From Rhizobiaceae bacterium CPCC 101076 (lineage in GTDB: Bacteria > Pseudomonadota > Alphaproteobacteria > Rhizobiales > Methylopilaceae), in the NCBI GenBank assembly GCA_003347645.1, contig QDFX01000001.1, positions 124,001 to 188,000 of the forward strand: 64,000 nucleotides of DNA, in the 5' to 3' direction. The notes beneath the pieces are model-generated. The model did no database searches. It worked only from the letters and a program-made list of their open reading frames with translations, and was not told where the DNA came from. Positions 1 through 9,459 of the stretch are shown one piece after another. Every line of letters starts with the position of its first letter. Within the stretch, counting starts at the first letter, position 1. Made by a program: the position numbers and the translations under genes.

Positions 1-458
1 CACGCCTGAACGCGCAGACGCAGGCCCAGGCCGCCGTCGCCATCCCGGCGCTTGCCGGCGAGATCGCCAGCCGGGTGAAGAAAGGGTCGAGCCGCTTCGA
101 GATCAGGCTCGATCCGCAGGAGCTCGGCCGCGTCGATGTCCGTGTCGACATCGACAAGAACGGCACCGTCCACTCGCGACTGATCGTCGAGAAGGCCGAG
201 ACGCTCGAACTCCTGAAATCCGACCAGCGCGCGCTCGAAAGGGCGCTCACCGATGCCGGCTTCAAGACCGACCAGGGCTCCCTGAGCTTCTCTATGCGCG
301 ACGACCGCGGCGCGCAGCAGCAATTCCAGCAACAGCGCGCTCTCTGGGAGAGCGCAACCCAATCACCGATCACTGAGGAAGAGCCGGCGCGCCTTGCCGC
401 CGAAACCGCCTACCGCGCACCCCCGCGCGCGGACGGCGGGCTCGACCTGCGAGTGTAA
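1..458 (+). CDS. fliK: Flagellar hook-length control protein FliK, C-terminal part
   Basis: The reading frame is open from the left edge of the window, so only the last ~150 residues are seen. They carry the FliK C-terminal domain (Flg_hook): a basic start, then RFEIRLDPQELGRVDVRV, an acidic beta-rich stretch and an LKSDQRALERAL helix. In the family this domain switches the export apparatus from hook to filament substrates once the hook has its proper length; the tail after the domain is polar and disordered-looking. It ends 13 bp before flgD, so the two are probably one operon. No start codon is visible. Confidence 0.88.
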   Translation, partial: RLNAQTQAQAAVAIPALAGEIASRVKKGSSRFEIRLDPQELGRVDVRVDIDKNGTVHSRLIVEKAETLELLKSDQRALERALTDAGFKTDQGSLSFSMRDDRGAQQQFQQQRALWESATQSPITEEEPARLAAETAYRAPPRADGGLDLRV

Positions 459-471
459 GGAGTAAACGACC

Positions 472-1203
472 ATGGCAGTCTCAAGCGTTGGATCATATTC
501 GCTGACGGGCAACAGTGCCGCCAGCGGAAGCTCGGGTGCCCGCATCGCGGACAACTTCAATCAGTTCCTGCAATTGCTGACGACCCAGCTGCAGAACCAG
601 AACCCGCTCGACCCGCTGGACACCAACCAGTTCACCCAGCAGCTCGTCCAGTTCGCGGGTGTGGAGCAGCAAATCCAGACCAACGACACGCTGACAGCAT
701 TGCTCGCCACTTCTGATGCGACACGGCTTTCCAGCGCGGTCTCGTTCATCGGCAAGCAGGTCGTGGCGGAAGGCCGCACCACGCTGCTCGACGAGTCGAA
801 CGCGACCTGGCTCATCAATTCCGAAAGCGCCGCCCCGACCTCCAAGGTCATCATCAAGAACGCCGACGGCGAGCAGGTCTATTCGCAGAATGTAAGCCTG
901 GCCAAGGGCGACCAGATGTTCACCTGGAACGGCATGACCACCGACAACCTGCCGGCGCCGAACGGCTTCTATACGATCACCGTGGTTGCGCAGGATGCCG
1001 CCGGCAAGGCGGTGACGACGTCCACGGACATCCAGGGCCCGGTCACCGGCGTGGAGCTCGAAGACGGTCAGCCTGTGCTGAACGTCGGCAATATCCGCAT
1101 CAAGCTCAGCGACGTGAAGAACATCGTGAACGGCTCGACCACACCGCCGACGGAAGACGACGGTGATACCGGTGATGACACCGACACCACGCCCGACGCC
1201 TGA
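472..1203 (+). CDS. flgD: Flagellar hook capping protein FlgD
   Basis: 243 residues, normal for the family. The N-terminal FlgD_N domain is clear: [19 protein letters not shown] followed by the [17 protein letters not shown] helix. The middle contains the FlgD Ig-like/Tudor region (about residues 95-200, including the [11 protein letters not shown] and PNGFYTITV patches). FlgD sits as a cap at the growing hook tip and lets FlgE subunits assemble. The acidic Thr/Asp-rich C-terminal tail is poorly conserved in the family. An AAGGAG ribosome site stands 7 bases before the ATG. It follows fliK directly, a common alphaproteobacterial arrangement. Confidence 0.93.
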   Translation: MAVSSVGSYSLTGNSAASGSSGARIADNFNQFLQLLTTQLQNQNPLDPLDTNQFTQQLVQFAGVEQQIQTNDTLTALLATSDATRLSSAVSFIGKQVVAEGRTTLLDESNATWLINSESAAPTSKVIIKNADGEQVYSQNVSLAKGDQMFTWNGMTTDNLPAPNGFYTITVVAQDAAGKAVTTSTDIQGPVTGVELEDGQPVLNVGNIRIKLSDVKNIVNGSTTPPTEDDGDTGDDTDTTPDA

Positions 1204-1292
1204 TCGGACTGGAACCCGAGGCGCTAAGGGCCTACATTCGCCGGGCGCGGTGCTATAGACCGCGTCTGGTGACCACAGGCATCCCTTCGGCA

Positions 1293-2459
1293 ATGCGTTT
1301 CGATCTCGATCTTCCCGGCCAGCCGGCGAACCACCGCGTCGTGGTGGCGATGTCAGGTGGCGTGGATTCATCGGTCGTCGCCGCACTCCTGAAGCGGGAA
1401 GGCTACGATGTCGTCGGCGTGACGCTTCAGCTCTACGACCACGGCGCCGCCATCCATCGCAAGGGTGCCTGCTGCGCCGGCCAGGACATCCACGATGCCC
1501 GCCGCGTCGCCGACGCCATCGGCATTCCGCACTACGTCCTCGATTACGAGGCGCGCTTCCGCGAAAAGGTGATCGACCGGTTCGCGGAAAGCTATGCGAT
1601 CGGCGAGACGCCGATCCCGTGCGTCGAGTGCAATCAGAAGATCAAGTTCGCCGACCTGCTCGACACCGCCCGCAATCTCGGTGCGGCTGTGCTGGCGACC
1701 GGCCATTACGTCGCCTCGCGCGCTGCGCCGGAGGGTGGCCGCACGCTGCTCCGCGCCCGCGATCCGGAGCGCGACCAGAGCTATTTCCTCTATGGCACGA
1801 CCCGCGATCAGCTCGACATCCTGCGCTTTCCGCTGGGCGACCTGACCAAGACGGAGACCCGCGACATCGCCCGCGAGTTCGGCCTGCACATCGCCGACAA
1901 GCACGACAGCCAGGACATCTGCTTCGTGCCGTCGGGCAGCTATTCGGACATCGTCGGCAAGCTGAAGCCGGAAGCCGGCGAGCCGGGCGAGATCGTTCAT
2001 CTCGACGGCCGTGTGCTCGGCCGCCATCACGGCATCATGCACTACACGATCGGCCAGCGCCGCGGACTCGGTATTGCCGCGCGCGACCCGTTGTTCGTGG
2101 TCGGTCTCGACGCCGCGGCACATCGCGTGATCGTCGGGCCGCGCGAGGCGCTGGCAACCAGGACGCTGACCCTTCGCGACGTGAACTGGCTCGGCGATGC
2201 CGACCTCGACGCGCTTCCCGCCGAGGGCTTGGATGTCTTCGTGAAGGTGCGCTCGACTCGTTCCCCGCGCCCGGCGCTTCTGCGTCAGGTTGGCGGCGAG
2301 ATCGAGATCTCGCTTCTCGATCCCGAAGAGGGCGTCGCGCCCGGCCAAGCCTGCGTGATCTACGACGCGGACGACGGGCAGGCAAGGGTGCTCGGCGGCG
2401 GCGTCATCAAGGCCGGCACGCGTGTCGCTCCCGCGAAATCCGAACTGGCAGTCGCGTAA
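1293..2459 (+). CDS. mnmA: tRNA-specific 2-thiouridylase MnmA
   Basis: Makes the s2U34 modification of tRNA-Glu, -Gln and -Lys, taking sulfur from a relay protein and activating the uridine with ATP. The PP-loop SGGVDSS is at residues 21-27 of this start. The catalytic cysteine pair is C110 (in IPCVEC) and C210 (in SQDICF), and the GHYVA and GQRRGLG motifs are in place. Length 388 fits the family. I chose ATG 1293; a GTG at 1269 would add eight residues, and neither start has a strong ribosome site. The methyltransferase gene starts 6 bp downstream, so the two are probably co-transcribed. Confidence 0.95.
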   Translation: MRFDLDLPGQPANHRVVVAMSGGVDSSVVAALLKREGYDVVGVTLQLYDHGAAIHRKGACCAGQDIHDARRVADAIGIPHYVLDYEARFREKVIDRFAESYAIGETPIPCVECNQKIKFADLLDTARNLGAAVLATGHYVASRAAPEGGRTLLRARDPERDQSYFLYGTTRDQLDILRFPLGDLTKTETRDIAREFGLHIADKHDSQDICFVPSGSYSDIVGKLKPEAGEPGEIVHLDGRVLGRHHGIMHYTIGQRRGLGIAARDPLFVVGLDAAAHRVIVGPREALATRTLTLRDVNWLGDADLDALPAEGLDVFVKVRSTRSPRPALLRQVGGEIEISLLDPEEGVAPGQACVIYDADDGQARVLGGGVIKAGTRVAPAKSELAVA

Positions 2460-2465
2460 AGCCAA

Positions 2466-3104
2466 ATGACCGTTCAGTATGACCTGGAAGGCCAGCAGCG
2501 CGTCTATGAGAAATGGGCGCCGATCTATGACGCCGTCTACAACAGGTTCCTGACCGACGCGCATTCGAAGACCTCGACCGCGGCGGCCGCCTGCGGACGC
2601 GACATCCTGGAAGTCGGCGTCGGTACGGGGCTGATGCTCCGCTATTACCCATCCGACCGGAACGTGATCGGCGTCGACCTCTCGGTGCACATGCTGGAGA
2701 AGGCCGTCGAGAAGGTCCGCGATCTCGGTCTCGGGCATGTGAAGCTTCTTGCCAGCATGGACGCCTGCCGGCTCGGCTTTCGCGACGAGAGCTTCGATGC
2801 CGTGGCGGTGCCTTTCGTCATCACGCTCGTGCCGAATCCGGAATCGGCCCTCGACGAGATGCGCCGGGTGCTCAGGCCGGGCGGCGAGATCGTCGTCACC
2901 TCCAAGCTCGGCGTCGACAAGGGCCTCCAGGCCTGGGCCGAGGAGAGGCTCGCCCCGCTGATGGGCAGGATCGGCTGGAGCTCGCACTTCAAGGTGTCGC
3001 GGCTGGAGCAATGGGCGGCGCGGCATCCGGACATGCAGGTGGTCGAAGTCGCGCCGGTGTTCCCGGCGGGGTTCTTCAAGCTGGTTCGGATCAGGAAGAG
3101 GTAG
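2466..3104 (+). CDS. Class I SAM-dependent methyltransferase, PmtA-like
   Basis: 212 residues with a Rossmann methyltransferase core: motif I ILEVGVGTGL (residues 43-52), the acidic motif II in VIGVDLS, a motif IV region near FDAVAVPFV and a post-motif MRRVLRPGGEIV. The overall pattern, including the YEKWAPIYDAVYN start, resembles the Rhodobacter-type phosphatidylethanolamine N-methyltransferase PmtA, which makes phosphatidylcholine. That substrate is an inference from family resemblance; related proteins methylate other lipids or small molecules. It is translated from an ATG just after mnmA. Confidence 0.8.
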   Translation: MTVQYDLEGQQRVYEKWAPIYDAVYNRFLTDAHSKTSTAAAACGRDILEVGVGTGLMLRYYPSDRNVIGVDLSVHMLEKAVEKVRDLGLGHVKLLASMDACRLGFRDESFDAVAVPFVITLVPNPESALDEMRRVLRPGGEIVVTSKLGVDKGLQAWAEERLAPLMGRIGWSSHFKVSRLEQWAARHPDMQVVEVAPVFPAGFFKLVRIRKR

Positions 3105-3107
3105 GGC

Positions 3108-3258
3108 GCCTCCCTCCCCTGAATGGAGCGGGCGGACTCGCGAAGCGAGCCAGGTGGGGTGATGGCCTCTCCGTATGGCAGAAAGCTGGGATAGGCCCAG
3201 CCCCCGCCCGGGTTCGCGCTGACGCGCGACTCGGCCCTCCCCACAGTGGGGAGGGAGA
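3108..3258 (+). repeat. Intergenic palindromic repeat element
   Basis: The gap between two convergent genes is filled by a pyrimidine/purine-biased element that begins CTCCCTCCCC, has a core CGCGAAGCGAGCCAGGTGGGG and ends in a perfect hairpin (3235-3255: CCCTCCCCA, 3-nt loop, TGGGGAGGG). This layout is typical of the dispersed palindromic elements found between genes in Hyphomicrobiales. The final hairpin may also serve as a terminator, though it lacks a T-run. I see no second full copy in the window. Confidence 0.55.
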
Positions 3259-3267
3259 GCACCTCGC

Positions 3268-4023
3268 CTAGGCCGCCCCCAGCAGCGCCGTTCCGCCTTC
3301 CCAGATCAGCTTCAGCCCGACGGCCGTCAGCAGCAGATAGATGAATTTGTAGAACGGCTCGGCCGGAACGCGCCGCACCAGGAGTACGCCAGCCCAGGTC
3401 GAGGCGATGGCGAGCGGCAGCAGGACGGCGGTCGTCGTCACGTTCTCGGTGGTGAACTCGCCGAGCGCCATGAAGGCCGGGAATTTCAGCCAGTTGACGA
3501 TGCCGAAGAAGGCGTTGGAAGTGCCGACGAAGGTGTCGCGCTCCAGCTTTTGCGGCATCACGTAGATCTGGAACGGCGGCGCTCCGGAATGGGCGATCAT
3601 CGAGGTGAAGCCCGAGACCGTGCCCCAGAAATAGCCGGCGAGGGAGCCGCCCTGCTTCGGCGGCATCTGCGGCCGGAGGAGATAGCGTAGCGCGAAGGCG
3701 GCCGCGATCAGGCCGAGCGCGACGTTGAACGCGGCCATTGAAACCCTGGATGCCAGGAGATAGCCGAGCAGGATGCCGACGATCGCGCCCGGAACGAGCA
3801 GGACGAGGTTGCGGCGGTCCCATTTCTTCCAATAGGCGCCGACGCTGATGACGTCCTGAACCATCATGATCGGCAGGAGGATCGCAGCGGCCTGGACCGG
3901 GTCGATCGCCAGCGCCATCAGCGGCAGGCTGACCGTGCCGATGCCCGCGAAGCCGCCTTTGGCGAGGCCGACCAGAATGACGGCCGGAATGGCGGCGAGA
4001 TAAAAGGTGGGATCGGTGATCAT
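3268..4023 (-). CDS. Sulfite exporter TauE/SafE family (TSUP) permease
   Basis: 251 residues, very hydrophobic, with about eight membrane segments in two related halves. Each half begins with a glycine-rich TSUP signature (VGLAKGGFAGIGTV near residue 19 and GFTSMIAHSGAPPF near residue 135). The family exports or takes up small organosulfur or organic anions (sulfite, sulfoacetate and others); the actual substrate cannot be read from sequence. It stands alone on the minus strand, convergent with the methyltransferase gene and 64 bp after the amidotransferase gene. Confidence 0.88.
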   Translation of the reverse strand: MITDPTFYLAAIPAVILVGLAKGGFAGIGTVSLPLMALAIDPVQAAAILLPIMMVQDVISVGAYWKKWDRRNLVLLVPGAIVGILLGYLLASRVSMAAFNVALGLIAAAFALRYLLRPQMPPKQGGSLAGYFWGTVSGFTSMIAHSGAPPFQIYVMPQKLERDTFVGTSNAFFGIVNWLKFPAFMALGEFTTENVTTTAVLLPLAIASTWAGVLLVRRVPAEPFYKFIYLLLTAVGLKLIWEGGTALLGAA

Positions 4024-4087
4024 GACGGGCGCGGGAAAGCGCGCTCCATAGCACAGGATTGCGAGGGCGCGCCCGGACTTTCGGGCA

Positions 4088-4810
4088 TCAGGCGGGCAGG
4101 GAGGCCATCGCCATCAGCCGGTCGTTCAGGCTGCGAGCGGTGGCGCGGAAATCGTCGAGACGCGGCCTGACTTCCAAGGCGAGCTGCTCGGCCCGCTGTT
4201 CGCCGATCGAGTTGACGAGGTCGGCCCAATATTCCGGGATGCGCCTCCAGTCATCGACCGTCGAGTGGGTGATTTCCGGGTGGAACTGCACGCCGTATGC
4301 ATGGCGGCCCCAGCGCATGGCCTGGACGGGTGTGTGGGCGTTGTATGCGAGCACCTCGGCGCCTTCCGGAAGTTTCGACACCTCGCAGCCGTGCCATTGG
4401 AAAGTCTGGAGGACCGAGGGGAATTGGCCGAAGAGCGGATCGCTTTTGCAGGCCGGCGAGAACTGGACCGTCGCGAGGCCGACTTCCGGCCGCTCCATCA
4501 GGGTGACAGTGCCGCCGAGTGCGTCGGCCAGCAATTGGTGGCCGAGGCAGATGCCGAAATAGGGCTTGCCGAGATCGCGCACCCAATGCCGGATGGCGGC
4601 CTTCTCGGGGACGAGCCAGGAATGCTCCTCCTCGTTGAAGACGTTCATCGGCCCGCCCATCACCGCGAGGAGGTCGAACGCCGAGAAATCCGGGATCGGA
4701 TCGCCGTGATCGAGTTCGACCGTGGTGATCGTGTGGCCGGCTTCGGCCCAGAACTCGGCGAAGACGGCCGGATGTTCGCTGACGAGGTGCTGGAAGACGA
4801 GAATGCGCAT
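4088..4810 (-). CDS. Class I glutamine amidotransferase (GMP synthase-like)
   Basis: 240 residues. A class I GATase domain is visible: the nucleophile cysteine in FGICLGHQLLADALGG (about residues 94-109) and the histidine/glutamate pair in YGVQFHPEI. Proteins of this stand-alone group (YfeJ/GMP-synthase-like) release ammonia from glutamine or act as gamma-glutamyl peptidases; no synthetase domain is attached or nearby, so the acceptor is unknown. An ATG at 4810 gives a natural MRILVFQH start. The gene lies 66 bp after the MFS pump gene on the same strand. Confidence 0.85.
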   Translation of the reverse strand: MRILVFQHLVSEHPAVFAEFWAEAGHTITTVELDHGDPIPDFSAFDLLAVMGGPMNVFNEEEHSWLVPEKAAIRHWVRDLGKPYFGICLGHQLLADALGGTVTLMERPEVGLATVQFSPACKSDPLFGQFPSVLQTFQWHGCEVSKLPEGAEVLAYNAHTPVQAMRWGRHAYGVQFHPEITHSTVDDWRRIPEYWADLVNSIGEQRAEQLALEVRPRLDDFRATARSLNDRLMAMASLPA

Positions 4811-4876
4811 CGATCCTGCATCATGGCGCCTCGAGGCGCCGCGCGGAAGATCGATGCGCGTCTGGCTGGTGTTCGC

Positions 4877-6472
4877 TCAGTGCGCACCTGCGGCGCTCGC
4901 CTGGCCCTTCCTGGCGAACAGGATCGCGACGGCGGCAATGGCCAGGATGACGCCAATGACGGCGAAGGTGTCGCTGAAGCCCATCACGAGCGCCTGCCGC
5001 CTCACCGTCTTGCCTAGGGCGATGATCGCCTGGTGCTGCGCGGTGGCCTGATCCGAGACGCCGTGCGCCATGAAGTAGTTGGTCATCTGGTCGATGCGGG
5101 TACGGACCTCCTCGCGGAACGGCGTGACCGACTGGCCGATGATGTTCGAATGGAACTGCTCGCGCTTGGTGATGATCGTGCCGAGCGTCGCCGTGCCGAC
5201 CGCGCCGCCGAGATTGCGGAGCATGTTGGACAGGCCTGATGCGTTCGCGGCGTCCTTCGGCTGGATGTTCATGATCGAGATCGCGGTCAGCGGCGTGATG
5301 ACCATGGACTGGCCGATGGCGCGGACGATGTTCGGCCAGAACAGCTGGTCGCCGGAATAGTTCAGCGACATGTGGATGTTCATGAAGCAGGAGACCGCGA
5401 ACAGGGCGATGCCGACGAAGGTGATGTATCGGACGTCGAAGCGCTTCATCATCATCGGGACGAGCGGGATCAGCAGGATCTGCGGCAGGCCGGTCCAGGC
5501 GAGCACCATGCCGATCTGCTCCGCATTGTAGCCCTGCACCTGGCCGAGATATTGCGGCAGGACATAGACCGATCCGAACAGAGCGAAGCCCACGAGGATG
5601 TTCGCCAACGTGGCGACGCCGAAATTGCGGTTCTTCAGGAGCCTCAGATCGACGAGCGGCTTCTCGATCTTGAGTTCGATCCAGATGAACGCGGTCAGGA
5701 ACACCACGGCGATGATCGCCAGCTGGACGATGAACGGCGACTGGAACCAGTCGTCCTTGTTACCCTCTTCCAGCAGGGTCTGCAGGGCGGAGAGGCCGAC
5801 CGCCATCGTGGCGATGCCAAACCAGTCGCCTTCCTTCAGTAGGCCGAGCTGCATCGGCTCGCGCTCCAGCGTCAGATAGAGCGCGGCGACCATCACCATG
5901 CTGGGGATGGTGTTGATGAAGAAGATGGTCTGCCAACCGTAGTTCTCGGTCAGGTAGCCGCCGATGGTCGGGCCGATCGCCGGGGCGAAGGTCACCGCGA
6001 GCGCGAACATCGCCAGACCGACGGGCTGCTGCGACTTGGGCAGGCGGGTCGCGACCATGGTGAAGGCCATCGGGATCAGCACGCCGCCGGCGAAACCCTG
6101 CAGGCCGCGCAAAACGATCATCTCGCCGAGAGTGCTCGCGGAGGCGCAGGCCATCGAGAACAGCGCGAACGCGATCGTGCTGGCGATGATGTAGGTCTTG
6201 AACGAGAAGACGCGGCTCAGATAGCCCGTCAGCGGGATGACGATGATCTCGCCGATGAGGTACGAGGTCGAGATCCAGGCGCCGTTGTCGACGCCGGTGC
6301 CGATGCCGCCCTCGATATCGAGCAGCGAGGCATTGGTGATCTGGATGTTGAGGATCGCCATGAACGCGCCGATCGAGCCGGCGATGATGGCGATCCAGGT
6401 CGAGATGCTGGCCTTGTCCTCGGCGGATGGAGTCCGGGAGGCAGGGACGGCGGCGACGGTTGCGTTTGACAT
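4877..6472 (-). CDS. DHA2-family multidrug efflux MFS permease (EmrB-like)
   Basis: 531 residues with the 14 membrane segments of the DHA2/EmrB-QacA family and the conserved ASTLGEMIVLRGLQGFAGG and AIGPTIGGYLTENYGWQ (motif C) stretches. EmrB proteins are inner-membrane proton-driven drug pumps that join an EmrA adaptor and an outer-membrane channel. The adaptor gene lies 31 bp upstream in the same direction, and a TetR regulator diverges from both. No outer-membrane factor is encoded here, so a TolC-like protein must come from elsewhere. Confidence 0.93.
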   Translation of the reverse strand: MSNATVAAVPASRTPSAEDKASISTWIAIIAGSIGAFMAILNIQITNASLLDIEGGIGTGVDNGAWISTSYLIGEIIVIPLTGYLSRVFSFKTYIIASTIAFALFSMACASASTLGEMIVLRGLQGFAGGVLIPMAFTMVATRLPKSQQPVGLAMFALAVTFAPAIGPTIGGYLTENYGWQTIFFINTIPSMVMVAALYLTLEREPMQLGLLKEGDWFGIATMAVGLSALQTLLEEGNKDDWFQSPFIVQLAIIAVVFLTAFIWIELKIEKPLVDLRLLKNRNFGVATLANILVGFALFGSVYVLPQYLGQVQGYNAEQIGMVLAWTGLPQILLIPLVPMMMKRFDVRYITFVGIALFAVSCFMNIHMSLNYSGDQLFWPNIVRAIGQSMVITPLTAISIMNIQPKDAANASGLSNMLRNLGGAVGTATLGTIITKREQFHSNIIGQSVTPFREEVRTRIDQMTNYFMAHGVSDQATAQHQAIIALGKTVRRQALVMGFSDTFAVIGVILAIAAVAILFARKGQASAAGAH

Positions 6473-6503
6473 GACCCAGCTCCTTGCAAGCCGGGCGCGC
6501 GGG

Positions 6504-7694
6504 TTACCGCGCGTCCGCCACGGCCTTTTCGATTGAGACCTTGGTGTTGATGGTCGGCACGACCGACATGCCCGGGCGCAGATCGCCCGAGAGGTTATGG
6601 CCTGGGTCGAGCACGATCTTCACCGGGACGCGCTGGACGACCTTGGTGAAGTTGCCGGTCGCGTTGTCCGGGGGCAGCAGCGCGAATTCCTGGCCGCTGG
6701 CGGGTGCGATGCTGTCGACATGGCCCTCGACGGTCGCGCCGGGAAACATGTCGACGTCGACCTCGACCTTCTGGCCGGGCTTCACGTCGGTGAGCTGCGT
6801 TTCCTTGAAGTTCGCGACGATGTAGGCGCCCGCGACCGGGACGACCGCCATCAGCTGCGTGCCGGCCTGCACATACTGGCCGACGCGGAGCGTGCGGTTG
6901 CCGACCACGCCGTCGACCGGAGCGGTGATCTGCGTATAGGAGAGATTGAGCTCTGCCTGACGCTGAACCGCCTCGTCGTGGGCGACGGTGGCTTGCGCCT
7001 GGGCGAGGTCGGCCTTGATCAGGTCGACCTGCTTCTCCGCGGCGGTGAGCGAGGCGGTGTCGCGATCGATAGTGGCGCGGGCGGCAATGATCTTCGACGA
7101 GGCCGCCTGGGCGTTCTGCACCGTGCCGTAGCCGGTCTTGGCGAGATTCGTATAGCGGTCGTTGTCCTGCTCGGCGAATGTGGCGTTGGCCTTGTCGACC
7201 TCGACGGTCGCGCGGGCGGTGTCGATCACAGACTGTTGGGCGTCGAGCTGGGCCTGCTTGCTGACGACGGCGGCGCGCGCCGCCGCGACGTCCGCCTTGG
7301 CCTGGTCGAGCGCGACGCGGAAGTCGCGGTCGTCGATCCGGGCCAGGACTTGGCCGGCCTTCACCGTCTCGTTGTCACGAACAAGGACCTCTCCGATATA
7401 GCCGGAGACCTTCGGGGCGATCGTCGTGTTGTCCGCCTTCACATAGGCGTCGTCGGTCGAGACCTCGAAGCGGCCGACCGTCCAATAATCGTGGCCCCAA
7501 TAGCCGACGCCGAGAAGTGCGGCGACCGCAACTCCCGCAAGCGCCATGCGCCGTAACGAGTGCTTCGGGCGGTCTGTTTCCTGGGGAGTGGTCGGAGCGG
7601 CAGCCTCGGCCAGCTTTTCAGCGGGGATATCGGGCACGGCCTTTTCGGGCGGGATGGCGCGGTCGGCGGAAATTTGATCCTGATGCTTGCTCAT
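6504..7694 (-). CDS. EmrA-type periplasmic adaptor (HlyD family)
   Basis: 396 residues: a charged cytoplasmic N-terminus, a single membrane anchor (about residues 50-67, MALAGVAVAALLGVGYW), a biotinyl-lipoyl-like half (SGYIGEVLVRDNETVKAGQVLARID), a long alpha-helical hairpin rich in Ala, Gln and Asp (about residues 135-250), then the second lipoyl half with ITAPVDGVVGNRTLRVGQ. This is the membrane-fusion adaptor that links the downstream EmrB-like pump to an outer-membrane channel. It is the first gene of the pump operon and faces the TetR gene. Confidence 0.93.
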   Translation of the reverse strand: MSKHQDQISADRAIPPEKAVPDIPAEKLAEAAAPTTPQETDRPKHSLRRMALAGVAVAALLGVGYWGHDYWTVGRFEVSTDDAYVKADNTTIAPKVSGYIGEVLVRDNETVKAGQVLARIDDRDFRVALDQAKADVAAARAAVVSKQAQLDAQQSVIDTARATVEVDKANATFAEQDNDRYTNLAKTGYGTVQNAQAASSKIIAARATIDRDTASLTAAEKQVDLIKADLAQAQATVAHDEAVQRQAELNLSYTQITAPVDGVVGNRTLRVGQYVQAGTQLMAVVPVAGAYIVANFKETQLTDVKPGQKVEVDVDMFPGATVEGHVDSIAPASGQEFALLPPDNATGNFTKVVQRVPVKIVLDPGHNLSGDLRPGMSVVPTINTKVSIEKAVADAR

Positions 7695-7751
7695 CGGTTC
7701 AGCTCCTGCAGGGCTCCGGTTCCAGCCGAGTACTGCAATTAGGAAACTTGA

Positions 7752-7804
7752 TATTTTCCAAAATAGTGCCTAGATAGGTTCTGTCAACGGGAATTTGGAA
7801 AATA
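7752..7804. promoter_or_regulatory. Two likely TetR operator copies between emrA and its regulator
   Basis: The 113-bp divergent region holds a near-perfect palindrome TATTTTCCAAAATA (7752-7765) and a second copy GAATTTGGAAAATA (7791-7804), which matches the reverse complement of the first at 12 of 14 positions. Their centres are 39 bp apart. The second copy ends 3 bp before the regulator's ATG and the first sits about 57 bp ahead of emrA. Inference: TetR autorepression plus repression of the pump. Confidence 0.6.
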
Positions 7805-7807
7805 GTT

Positions 7808-8455
7808 ATGGGACAAATTCAGGAGACGATCCGGCGTTCCCGCGGGCGTCCGCAGATCAGGTCTGACGAGGACACAATGCTCCTCATCCTCGACGCGGCG
7901 GATCGCGAATTTCAGCTTAACGGCTATGCCGGCACGAACATCAATTGCGTCGCGCAGCGGGCGGGCGTTTCGACCAAGACGCTCTACAAGCTCGTACCGA
8001 ACAAGGCCGAGCTGTTCGAGGCCGTGATCCGTCAGCGGATCGGCCGCTTCCTGCTCGATGTCGACGGCGTGGTGACCGACGATCTCGATACCGAGGAGCA
8101 GCTGGAGCGCATCCTGTTCGCCTTCGGCGTGCTGACGCTCAGCGAGGAGACGATCGCCATCAACCGCCTGGTGATCGGCGAATGCGAGCGCTTCCCCGAG
8201 ATCGCGCGCGCCTTCTACCAATCGGCGATCGTGCCGGTGAACGGTGTCATCGAGGACTGGCTGAACAAGCAGAAGGCGAAGGGAACGCTACGGGTCGACG
8301 ACGTCCACATCGCCTCCGGCATGCTGCGCGGCATGATGATCATGGAGCCGCAGCGAACCGCGATGATGGGCCAGCGTTCGGCGCCGCACCGCGACGAGAT
8401 CGCCTTCCGCGCCAAGCAGTGCGCGGAGGTCTTCTACAACGGCTGCAAGGCGTGA
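7808..8455 (+). CDS. TetR/AcrR family transcriptional repressor
   Basis: 215 residues. The N-terminal TetR helix-turn-helix is clear (about residues 18-65: ILDAADREFQLNGYAGTN, then VAQRAGVSTKTLYKLVPNKAELFEAVI). The C-terminal half is the variable ligand-binding and dimer domain, with an AefR-like look. It is divergent from the emrAB-like operon and separated by paired palindromes, so it very likely represses the pump and itself and is released by a pump substrate. The identity of that ligand is unknown. Confidence 0.9.
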   Translation: MGQIQETIRRSRGRPQIRSDEDTMLLILDAADREFQLNGYAGTNINCVAQRAGVSTKTLYKLVPNKAELFEAVIRQRIGRFLLDVDGVVTDDLDTEEQLERILFAFGVLTLSEETIAINRLVIGECERFPEIARAFYQSAIVPVNGVIEDWLNKQKAKGTLRVDDVHIASGMLRGMMIMEPQRTAMMGQRSAPHRDEIAFRAKQCAEVFYNGCKA

Positions 8456-8491
8456 CGGAGCGCGACAGGCGCTAAAGGTCTCGGGACCGAC

Positions 8492-9187
8492 CTAGGGAAG
8501 GCCCGTCACGGTGTCGCCCTTGGGACGCGCAGCGAGCGGCTGCCGTCCGGTGAGGGCGTACTGGATGTTCTCGGCGAGATTGGTCGCATGGTCGCCGATG
8601 CGCTCGAGGTTCTTGGCGCAGAACAGCAGGTTGGTGCACTGACCGATGCTGCGGGCGTCCTCCATCATGTAAGTGAGGAGTTCGCGGAAGAGAGCGTTGT
8701 AGAGCTCGTCGATCTTGACGTCGCCGAGCCGGACCGCCTCGGCCGCTTCGGCGTCGAGACGATCGAATGCGATGAGCACCCGGGATAGCTGCTTCTGCAC
8801 CGCCGCCGCCAGCCGCTTGAGGCTCGACGAGATCGCCATCTGCGAAAGCGCGTTGTTCTCGCTGGTGACCCGCGCGGCGATGCTCTTTGCGAGATCGCCA
8901 ACACGCTCGAGATCGCTCGCCATGCGCATGCAGGCGATCACATGCCTCAGATCGCTCGCGACCGGCTGGCGCCGGGCGATGATCAGGATCGCGAGATCCT
9001 CGATCTCGATCTGCATCTGATCGATCGACAGATCCTGATGGACGGCGCGCTGCCCGAGGGAAACGTCGCCGGTGCGAAGCGCGGTTATGGCATTCTCGAA
9101 CAGATGCCGGGCGAGATCGCCCATCTCCTGGATGCGGCTCGTCAATCCCAACAATTCGTCGTCGAATGCCCGGCTGGTGTGATCCAA
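8492..9187 (-). CDS. phoU: Phosphate-signalling protein PhoU
   Basis: 231 residues from a TTG start at 9187, which has a GGGGAG ribosome site six bases before it and gives the usual DHTSRAFDDELLGL beginning. Two PhoU three-helix repeats are visible, each with the metal-binding E/DxxxD pattern (MASDLERVGDLAKSIA and CAKNLERIGDHATNLAE). PhoU damps PstSCAB and PhoR signalling when phosphate is plentiful. The family normally ends a pst operon, but no pst gene is next to it here; the downstream neighbour is the convergent TetR gene. The frame stays open upstream to beyond 9400 without better starts. Confidence 0.9.
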   Translation of the reverse strand: MDHTSRAFDDELLGLTSRIQEMGDLARHLFENAITALRTGDVSLGQRAVHQDLSIDQMQIEIEDLAILIIARRQPVASDLRHVIACMRMASDLERVGDLAKSIAARVTSENNALSQMAISSSLKRLAAAVQKQLSRVLIAFDRLDAEAAEAVRLGDVKIDELYNALFRELLTYMMEDARSIGQCTNLLFCAKNLERIGDHATNLAENIQYALTGRQPLAARPKGDTVTGLP

Positions 9188-9459
9188 TCGATGCTCCCCG
9201 GTCGTTCGCGAGCAGTTCCGCAGTCGCCCGCTCCATATCAAGGGAAAAGATGACAGATATGTAACGCTAGGCGGAACACGCGTTCCTGCTCCGGCCGCAT
9301 TGTCTCCCGTATCGGGCCGCCTACCCACTAGACCTCCGTATGAACTGACCCAATCGAAAGCGTGGGTTGGCAAGCCGAGCGTACGATTCCCACGGATGTC
9401 GCCGGCCGGCAATCTGGTGTCCGCCGGGGCCGACGGGCTGTCATCAGAGGGAAAGTCTC

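Noticed and set aside
1368-3026. Long minus-strand frame of 552 codons opposite mnmA and the methyltransferase gene
   Set aside because: It lies wholly antisense to two well-recognised genes, has no family match and arises from GC-rich codon bias.
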